Shown in pieces: positions 23,239-29,139 of a DNA stretch of 29,139 nucleotides (position 1 is its first letter; each line of letters starts with the position of its first letter). Made by a program: the position numbers and the translations under genes. The stretch is from contig JALNYD010000006.1 of NCBI GenBank assembly GCA_023230025.1, positions 1-29,139 on the forward strand, written 5' to 3'. The notes beneath the pieces are model-generated. The model saw only the letters and a program-made list of their open reading frames with translations, made no database searches and was not told the DNA's origin. This DNA comes from Candidatus Cloacimonadota bacterium. GTDB taxonomy: Bacteria; Cloacimonadota; Cloacimonadia; Cloacimonadales; Cloacimonadaceae.

Positions 23239-24393
23239 CTAGCTACGATAAAACTCACACACCCGTTGAAATACTTGTTCAAAGTTCTGCCTTGATTCAG
23301 GGTTATCGGAAGAGGCAAAGGAGAAGGGATCTTCGTGAGTATATTCCCTGTCAAAATCAAGTTCATCCACCCGAATATCAATATCCTGTTTATCCCCATG
23401 TAGCAAGGATCTAACTCCCGCTGCGGGAATCACCGAATCCTTGCTAAGGGAAATCGCATAGATTTGCCTGGCATATTGTTTGAGCAGATGCTCTCTGGTA
23501 TCTTTCAAATTGGCGGTCTCAAACAAAGAGGAGAATAGCTGTCCTTCCGGATGCGCACTGCTCATATAGTGTTGCAGCAGATTATCGCTGTGCAGATGTT
23601 TCTGGTAATCCGTGATAACATAGGCATATAGTGCTGCATAAGCCTCACTATCCAGAATAAACTTGGATACCGGGGCCAGATCCTTCAGGAATGCTCCGCT
23701 GCAGAACAAACACACCCGGCTCTGCTTAAAATAATCATCAAAATTGCATAGCTTCAGCGTTAGCGCCAGGAAACCCCCGATCGAATATGCAAAGATATCG
23801 AACTGAGTATCAATGTTTAACAAAGGGTGCACCCCCAGTTTGCATTCTCTCAGCAGTTGAATTACATCATAATAGCTTTGCAATCCAGACCAAATAAAAC
23901 GTTGGGGCAAAGTGTGAATCCGCATACTGATAGCCACATTGGACAAGCTGGCTTGATTTACCAATGGATGCTTGAGTTTGCGATCTTTACACAGCGCATA
24001 CATTGCGCGGGGATTTGACCAAAGTTTGGGAGCGCGCTGCATGTGAAAAGCGATCGGGAACATCAGCACGCTACTCCCTGTACTTGCGCAGATTGCTTCG
24101 GCCCAAGGCAGATATTTTGCCCAATCCTTCTCGTTGAACCCATGAAACATCAGAATCACTCTCTTGATTCCGGTAGCTCCGGAGGGACATAAGATCTGAT
24201 AGCTGAACTTTTTGTTTTCCAGCACTTCAAGGTCTGGACAAAAGATGTTTTCTCCTCTAAAGAGCATCCTTTCCTGTTCTCTCACAAAATGCGCTTTATG
24301 CTTGGCACAGGTGTATTCCGATGCCCCCGGAAGAATCTGACTGGCCTTTGATTCGAAGCTGAATTCCCTGATCTGGCTTGAAAAACTCATCAT
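23239..24393 (-). CDS. DUF6051-like alpha/beta hydrolase
   Basis: This 384-residue predicted cytoplasmic protein has an alpha/beta-hydrolase layout. VILMFHGFNEKDWAKYLPWA (about 79-98) carries the HG oxyanion turn; the nucleophile elbow is FAYSIGG with Ser204 (the first Gly of G-x-S-x-G is Ala). An ISLSKDSVIPAAG segment supplies the acid, and EYTHEDPFSF near 365 supplies the likely catalytic His. The HGFNE-KYLPWA part resembles the DUF6051 family of uncharacterised hydrolases, which I recall mainly from Bacteroidota; the family name is from memory. No signal peptide is visible. The start at the first of two ATGs (24393) has a GGGGA-type site. It is transcribed divergently from the surface-protein pair, and a composite repeat lies just after its 3' end. 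Confidence 0.8.
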   Translation of the reverse strand: MMSFSSQIREFSFESKASQILPGASEYTCAKHKAHFVREQERMLFRGENIFCPDLEVLENKKFSYQILCPSGATGIKRVILMFHGFNEKDWAKYLPWAEAICASTGSSVLMFPIAFHMQRAPKLWSNPRAMYALCKDRKLKHPLVNQASLSNVAISMRIHTLPQRFIWSGLQSYYDVIQLLRECKLGVHPLLNIDTQFDIFAYSIGGFLALTLKLCNFDDYFKQSRVCLFCSGAFLKDLAPVSKFILDSEAYAALYAYVITDYQKHLHSDNLLQHYMSSAHPEGQLFSSLFETANLKDTREHLLKQYARQIYAISLSKDSVIPAAGVRSLLHGDKQDIDIRVDELDFDREYTHEDPFSFASSDNPESRQNFEQVFQRVCEFYRS

Positions 24394-24749
24394 TTCCCCA
24401 GTAAAGAAGTTTGGATCCCACAGTGATTATGTTGGCAATTAGACTTTGTTGGCTCTTGCTTCTCTACTCTATGTTTGTGTTCAATAAATCCAGGATCAAG
24501 GCCTGGGAGTTTTGGTCAACAAATATTTCACTTTAAGTGCCTTAGATCCTTAGAGTGAATGCACCTGAGCCTATTTTCAGATAACTTCCGGGTTCGGTAA
24601 CCGGGAAAGTGCTTTTACCGGACTGCACATAGGTAAAGGATGGCTAAGAATCGCCGAATTGCGAAATTCCTTGACACAGTTCTGCCTTTGGCACAGACTG
24701 CAAACAGGATAGAAATACTTGCATTGAGTCCCAAGTTTTGGCAGGAGCT
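24394..24749. promoter_or_regulatory. Divergent intergenic region
   Basis: The 356 bp between the hydrolase gene (- strand) and the surface-protein pair (+ strand) must hold promoters for both directions. On the + strand TTGACA at 24671-24676 is a perfect -35 hexamer, but the hexamer 17 nt on (CAGACT) is a poor -10. There are small dyads: CCAGG/CCTGG near 24490-24506, CACTTTAAG (24529-24537) with an inverted near-copy (24549-24557), and an 11-bp imperfect stem around CCGGGTTCGGTAACCGGG at 24588-24607. No gene is seen. Confidence 0.4.
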
Positions 24750-26075
24750 ATGAGCTATAAGTCTTTGATATTTTTCGTACTTATCCTATGGCAAGCATTC
24801 GCAGCAGCCAGCGATTGGCGGGTGAAGTTCACCGTGACCAATCATGGTTCTGAAGGTGCTCAGATTACGAACTGGGCATATTTTGGAGAAGCAGCCAATG
24901 CAGCCGATGGATACGACTATTATAACGATTTACTGCTGATGTCTCCTCCCTCCGGTTCACCATACATAGCTCCCTATTTTCCCCATAGCGATTGGGGAAT
25001 CAATAATGGCAATTTCGTCAAAGATATCCGCTCAAACAACCCCACCAACAAAACCTGGAACACCACGATCAAGGTTCAAAACAGACTCTCAAACAATTTT
25101 ACGCTCAGTTGGGAGTTTATCGACGACATTCCGGATTATTACAGCCCCATCATGGTATTTGGAACTCAGAGCATCAACATACTCGAACAAAGCAGCTTTA
25201 ACTATACCAGCGCAGCCACCCTGACCAATCTGACTCTGACAGTGGATTACAATAGCCTTGTTCCCTATTCTCTGGCTGAAATCCCCGACCTCACTTTTTC
25301 AGACAATCAAAGCCAATCCTTGAATTTGAACAGGTATTTCCGGGTTGGCAGCGGTACTTTATCCTTTACCTGCTCCCCTGACGATAACTTGATTCAAGAT
25401 ATTGTAAGCAATGGTGATTCCGTGTATTGGGTGCTCTATCCGGTACCGGGCTGGCAAGGGATAACAACGGTGGAGATCAATGCCATTAATGGCATCAATA
25501 TAAGCAGTCAGAGCGTTGTGGTTCAGCGTGATAACACTAACAGTCCCCCTGTTCTGCAGCAAGCCCTGCCAACCCTGCAAGTAACGCAAAATCAAAGTGT
25601 AAACTGGGATTGGACTAGCTATTTTGCCGATCCGGATTTGGATAGCTTATCGATCTCAGTAATGGATTGTGAGCACATTTCGGTTCAAGCATCTGTAAAC
25701 CCTGGAGAGATTACTATTAGCCCCAGTGAAGGCTACAAGGGCAATCTAAACCTTACGCTATTAGTTTTTGATGGTCACAATGAAGCCCCAGCTTTTCCGA
25801 TTGAGTTACAGGTATTACCTTCTCAACCGCAGCAGGTGCAGAATGTGCGATTCAGTTTTGAAGACCCAGCGTCATTGCTTTGTGAATGGGATCCTGTGGT
25901 TCAGGATATTTCGGGCAATGCAATTTCAGACCTGGTCTATAATGTATATATTTATCAGGAATATCCACTATCCGAAGCGGCAGCATTGGTATTCAATTCA
26001 ATAACAGATACCCATGTGGTTGTTCCTGCAGAGTGGGCTAAAGCCTTTATTGTAATAACAGCAAAAAATGAATAG
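24750..26075 (+). CDS. Exported multidomain protein with cadherin-like and FN3-like domains
   Basis: This 441-residue protein starts MSYKSLIFFVLILWQAFAAA, a clear signal peptide. An N-terminal domain (about 21-160, DWRVKFTVTNHGSEGAQITN) has a beta-sandwich look. Two cadherin/BIG-like repeats follow: IPDLTFSDNQSQSLNLNRYF and, near 265-350, NSPPVLQQALPTLQVTQNQS...SYFADPDLDSLSISV...LTLLVFDGHNE, the classic 'D-x-D' inter-strand pattern. The tail (VQNVRFSFEDPASLLCEWDP) is FN3-like and ends without a FlgD-type domain. I chose ATG 24750 because it begins the signal peptide; a TTG 12 nt upstream adds nothing. AGGAG lies only 2 nt before the ATG, unusually close. It is followed 12 nt later by the vWA protein, so the pair is likely co-transcribed. 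Confidence 0.82.
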   Translation: MSYKSLIFFVLILWQAFAAASDWRVKFTVTNHGSEGAQITNWAYFGEAANAADGYDYYNDLLLMSPPSGSPYIAPYFPHSDWGINNGNFVKDIRSNNPTNKTWNTTIKVQNRLSNNFTLSWEFIDDIPDYYSPIMVFGTQSINILEQSSFNYTSAATLTNLTLTVDYNSLVPYSLAEIPDLTFSDNQSQSLNLNRYFRVGSGTLSFTCSPDDNLIQDIVSNGDSVYWVLYPVPGWQGITTVEINAINGINISSQSVVVQRDNTNSPPVLQQALPTLQVTQNQSVNWDWTSYFADPDLDSLSISVMDCEHISVQASVNPGEITISPSEGYKGNLNLTLLVFDGHNEAPAFPIELQVLPSQPQQVQNVRFSFEDPASLLCEWDPVVQDISGNAISDLVYNVYIYQEYPLSEAAALVFNSITDTHVVVPAEWAKAFIVITAKNE

Positions 26076-26087
26076 GAGAAAAGCATC

Positions 26088-29000
26088 ATGCGTTTCAAAC
26101 ATTGCGTAGTTTTGGTTCTACTGCTGGGCTTTATATTTGGTCTTCTTCAGGCCAATATTGAGGACCGGCAGGGCACACCTGTCAAGGGGCAGCTCTTGCC
26201 TGCACCCTTTGCTACATTCACTCCTCAGCGTGAGGGTACTTTGATCAGCAGCACTTTGATTTTTGAAGAAGATTTCGATCCTGCTCCCTCAAATTGGAAT
26301 ATTGTGGATGGCTGGAACATCGGGCAAAGCCCTGGATCCGGCTCAATTTCTGGCGTTAATTCTGCCTATACGACCACTCCCTATGCCAGCAATGCCTTGT
26401 ATCGGCTAATTAGTCCCTTGATCTCCCTGCCTGCAGCAAGTGAACCCGGGATCCGTTATGAGCTGAATCTTTGGCACTGGTGGGCGGTTGAGAGTAACGC
26501 TGACTATGTGTATATCGATGTTTTGGTGGATGGTCAGATAGACACAAGCCTTTTGACTCAAACCGGAGAAATTGCCTGGACTCAGAACACTCTGGATCTA
26601 AGCTTTTATGCGGGACAAACCATCCAGCTGCAATTCCGATTGGTCTCGGATGGTTCGTATGAATATTCAGGATTTGGTGTGGATGATATCCAGATCTGGC
26701 AAAGAGAATATCAATTCACTCCGGAAATGAACCTGCTAAGCCTTAACGCACAAAACTTCCCCTTCATCTATTCCACAGTATCCGTGGCTCTGGAGGGCGA
26801 AGATATGTCCAACCTGGATGAAAACAACTTCCAAGTGTATGAAAATGATGTCCTGCAGAGCAATTTCTACTCTGTAATACCTCCCTCTTCTGGAGCTGGC
26901 TCACGCCTGGTGGACATTGTTTTCCAGATGGACAACAGCGGTTCCATGGGTTCTTCGATCAATGCCGTATCCCAAAATGTAACCAACTTTATCAATAACC
27001 TCGCCGGCTCCGGAGTGGATAGCGCTCTTGGCCTTTGCCGCTATGGACAATCGAGCAATAATGGCATGCCTTATTTGGAAGACGGCGGATTGCTAACCAC
27101 AAATCTGAACTACTTCCGTGATGATGTGTGGAGCAGAAACTATGCCAGTGGCAGTAATGAGCCCGGATATTATGCCATTACCCAATCCCTGAATGGCTTC
27201 AACTGGCGCCCCGGAAGCCAGAAAGTGCTGGTCATCATCACTGATGAAACACCAAATCAGGGTTATTCAACCTTACAGAATGCAATTGATGCCTGCACTG
27301 CCAATGGTGCCATTCTCTTCGCTCTTACATACTCAAGTCTGTACTACAGTTTTACTCCGATCACCGAAGCTACCGGAGGAGCAGTATATGATATCAACAG
27401 CAGCTTTGATGCCATTCTGGCTCAGATCTCAGATATTATCGTATCCAACTACATTATTTCCTATCGCAGCAATAACCCCTATTATGACGGGGTTTTGCGC
27501 AACCTGCGGATCGTGATGAATTATTCAAACGTGAGTGCTGAAGTTCTGGGCAGCTATTTCCCCGGTCAGGCACCCCAGATTTTCCGCACTCAGAACACTG
27601 CGCAGATGGATAATCAAGCCCAGCTTGATAATCAGCCAATCACCATCGATGCCACGATTAGCGACACCTATGCACCCTTTACAAGCTCCGCTACATTGTA
27701 TTACCGAAACTTCAACCAAAGCTCCTACACCGCCCTGGCTATGCAGAATGTGGGAGGCGATTTGTGGTCGGCGACAATTCCGGCTGATCAGGTGCAAACC
27801 CCAGGTATCGCTTATTACTACTCCGCTACGGACGGTCAATCCACTTCCACGCTACCTACAGCTGAGCCCACCAACAATCCCTTCACAATTGCGGTCTTGC
27901 CAAATCAACCGCCCCTCGTGCAACACAGTCCGCAGCTTCAAACCAATTTCTATAGCCCCCTGAACATCAGTGCAAACATCTTTGATGATACAAACTATGT
28001 GGAGGGAGCAACTCTTGCCTATAGACGTTATGGAACCTTGAGCTATACTTTTGTGGATATGCAGGCTCTGGATGTCAATCAGTATTATGCCCAGATTCCC
28101 GGCGAGATCGTTGGCAACTCCGGCGTGGAATATTTCATCCGTGCCTGGGACAACTATGGTCTGGTGGGAGCCAGCGGTTTTGCTGACAATCCCCATTACG
28201 TGGCGGCAATGCTGGATGGTACTGTGATTCCCGGAGGGGAGATCACCGATCTTTGGTGGAATGCTGCACAATCCCCATACTACATTTCCAGCAATGTCTA
28301 TGTAAATCCCAATAACCTCCTGCATATTGAGCCGGGCAGCACCTTGATCTTTGCTCCGGGTACCGGTCTGGAAATCCTGGGTGGATTGAACGCATCTGGT
28401 GCCAATTTCGCGGCTCAAAACAACTATATGGGTTGGAACGGCATCCTGATTAACAACGCTCCAGGACCCATCACAATCCAAAACTGCAGCATTAATCACG
28501 CAGTCGTGGGCATAACCTTCCAAAATGCCAATGGCGACGTGGTGGGTACAACCATCAGCAAAGAAGCTGAAAACAATACATTTGCCGGTGAAGCAGGGAT
28601 CAGCATTCAGGGTCATTCCAGTCCCAACCTCACTGATGTAAACATCCAAAACTATAATCCGGGGATCCTGATTCAAAACACCTCTGGCGCTGCTTGCAGT
28701 CCCACCCTCCAGTTTGTCTATATGCAACAGGGTCATACGCCGGAGCGTGAACTGGGCAATGGAATGGAGGTTGAAGGTAATGTGAACCTCAGCCTTGATG
28801 ATATTGAGATCGTTGGTTTTGATCAGGGAATATACTGGATCGGTAGTCAGGCGGCTGACTTGCGCAATAGCGCTCTGCTTTCCAATATCCGCATTCGCAA
28901 CTCCTCCAGCACCAGCCGTCTGGGCAGCAAAGCCATGCACCTGCAGGATATAGCTAGTTTGGAGCTCAATGAAGTGATTCTGGAAGGCTATCAAAAAGGT

Positions 29001-29139
29001 ATTGAAATTGATAATCCCAATTTGGCTCATACAGGCACCACTCTGCTCAGCAACATCCGGGTGCGTAATTCCGCTTCCACCAGTCGTAGCGGAGATTTTG
29101 GCGTCAAGATCGATAACAGCATGGGAGTAGAAATTGATG
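26088..29139 (+). CDS. Large exported vWA-beta-helix surface protein (runs off the window)
   Basis: The frame is open from ATG 26088 (AGGAG 11-15 nt upstream) to the window end, over 1017 codons. A signal peptide (CVVLVLLLGFIFGLLQA) is followed by a jelly-roll domain of MAM/cleaved-adhesin type (about 55-205, FEEDFDPAPSNWNIVDGWNI ... GVDDIQIW). A von Willebrand A domain (about 276-460) has an intact MIDAS start, Asp282-x-Ser284-x-Ser286 in QMDNSGSMG, and later VLVIITDETP. Two Ig-like repeats follow (ATLYYRN...YYYSATD and ATLAYRRYG...YFIRAWD). From about residue 720 on, a right-handed beta-helix (NGILINNAPGPITIQNCSI) reaches the edge. It is probably a cell-surface adhesion or binding protein. 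The C-terminus, where a sorting domain would sit, is outside. Confidence 0.88.
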   Translation, partial: MRFKHCVVLVLLLGFIFGLLQANIEDRQGTPVKGQLLPAPFATFTPQREGTLISSTLIFEEDFDPAPSNWNIVDGWNIGQSPGSGSISGVNSAYTTTPYASNALYRLISPLISLPAASEPGIRYELNLWHWWAVESNADYVYIDVLVDGQIDTSLLTQTGEIAWTQNTLDLSFYAGQTIQLQFRLVSDGSYEYSGFGVDDIQIWQREYQFTPEMNLLSLNAQNFPFIYSTVSVALEGEDMSNLDENNFQVYENDVLQSNFYSVIPPSSGAGSRLVDIVFQMDNSGSMGSSINAVSQNVTNFINNLAGSGVDSALGLCRYGQSSNNGMPYLEDGGLLTTNLNYFRDDVWSRNYASGSNEPGYYAITQSLNGFNWRPGSQKVLVIITDETPNQGYSTLQNAIDACTANGAILFALTYSSLYYSFTPITEATGGAVYDINSSFDAILAQISDIIVSNYIISYRSNNPYYDGVLRNLRIVMNYSNVSAEVLGSYFPGQAPQIFRTQNTAQMDNQAQLDNQPITIDATISDTYAPFTSSATLYYRNFNQSSYTALAMQNVGGDLWSATIPADQVQTPGIAYYYSATDGQSTSTLPTAEPTNNPFTIAVLPNQPPLVQHSPQLQTNFYSPLNISANIFDDTNYVEGATLAYRRYGTLSYTFVDMQALDVNQYYAQIPGEIVGNSGVEYFIRAWDNYGLVGASGFADNPHYVAAMLDGTVIPGGEITDLWWNAAQSPYYISSNVYVNPNNLLHIEPGSTLIFAPGTGLEILGGLNASGANFAAQNNYMGWNGILINNAPGPITIQNCSINHAVVGITFQNANGDVVGTTISKEAENNTFAGEAGISIQGHSSPNLTDVNIQNYNPGILIQNTSGAACSPTLQFVYMQQGHTPERELGNGMEVEGNVNLSLDDIEIVGFDQGIYWIGSQAADLRNSALLSNIRIRNSSSTSRLGSKAMHLQDIASLELNEVILEGYQKGIEIDNPNLAHTGTTLLSNIRVRNSASTSRSGDFGVKIDNSMGVEID
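28875..29139 (+). repeat. Coding repeats with a 56-codon period in the beta-helix region
   Basis: The segment beginning LLSNIRIRNSSSTSRLG at 28875 recurs at 29043 as LLSNIRVRNSASTSRSG, exactly 168 nt (56 codons) on, and each is followed by a K-x-M/V-x-x-D-type strand and a conserved GIEI/GVEI turn. The second copy is cut by the window edge. A period this long equals two to three beta-helix coils, so the gene may have grown by in-frame duplication. Confidence 0.7.

Noticed and set aside
24689..24703. A TGGCAC that could be the -24 part of a sigma-54 promoter before the surface-protein pair
   Set aside because: The GG to GC spacing is 8 nt, not the required 10, so it does not fit the -24/-12 rule despite rpoN being in the window.
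27852..29030. A 392-codon open frame on the - strand inside the vWA-beta-helix gene
   Set aside because: The + strand frame is open across the whole region with a clear signal peptide and recognisable domains. The antisense frame has no motif or ribosome-binding site and is a by-product of codon bias in the beta-helix repeats.
1..29139. CRISPR array, prophage, complete insertion sequence or rRNA
   Set aside because: No set of evenly spaced direct repeats, no integrase or transposase frame and no rRNA-like sequence was seen. The repeats found are palindromes, dispersed and few.

Overview
The window looks like a chromosomal segment from a Gram-negative bacterium of the FCB superphylum. Candidatus Cloacimonadota is my best guess, but it rests on gene content, not on a marker gene. 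The evidence is: a complete set of Kdo/LPS-export genes, so there is an outer membrane; HPr kinase with a short PTS and no sugar permease; sigma-54; long-form HPF; and secreted proteins with FlgD-like C-terminal domains, SUMF1-like domains, cadherin/FN3-like domains and beta-helices. Base composition appears roughly half G+C throughout the coding parts, with a more A+T-rich stretch near 22.4-23.0 kb.

Layout. Positions 1-4258 (+ strand) hold the tail of a GyrI-like effector-binding protein, a divergent Fpg/Nei-like protein, a nucleotide-sugar dehydrogenase ending in a strong terminator, and a YprB-like RNase H-fold exonuclease with TPRs. Positions 4574-19823 (- strand) are one almost unbroken 16-gene run, read from metK leftwards: metK, kdsA, kdsC, lptC, lptA-like, lptB, rpoN, lpdA, hpf, hprK, ptsH, ptsI, pgi, a TPR-thioredoxin (TlpA-like) protein, a hotdog thioesterase and a comEA-like protein. 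Most junctions overlap by 4 nt or are separated by under 50 nt; the only larger gap is 130 bp between hpf and hprK. A tRNA-Lys(CUU) and a terminator-like hairpin lie just upstream of metK. Positions 20501-22340 (- strand) encode two exported proteins (SUMF1-like and FlgD-domain). An apparently gene-free region follows, then a DUF6051-like alpha/beta hydrolase (- strand). Divergently from it, on the + strand, lie two exported surface-type proteins. The second has a von Willebrand A domain and a beta-helix and runs off the window end.

How the genes work together. kdsA/kdsC make Kdo, and lptC/lptA/lptB build the LPS export bridge. The block then runs into rpoN-hpf-hprK-ptsH-ptsI-pgi, which resembles the classic proteobacterial lpt-rpoN-hpf-ptsN neighbourhood, but with HprK/HPr/EI instead of EIIA-Ntr and with lpdA between rpoN and hpf. 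HPr keeps both His15 and Ser46, so both EI phosphorylation and HprK regulation look possible, although no EII component is seen here.

The least explained signal is an interspersed composite palindrome. Two full copies (4309-4420 and, inverted, 23077-23198) each carry a perfect 24-25 bp stem plus a second 8 bp stem. A solo copy of the second stem lies at 2987-3013, where two base pairs differ in a compensatory way. All three copies sit just after the 3' end of a gene and in the same orientation relative to that gene. The metK leader, where a terminator ends only about 20 nt before the start codon, is the second point worth attention.
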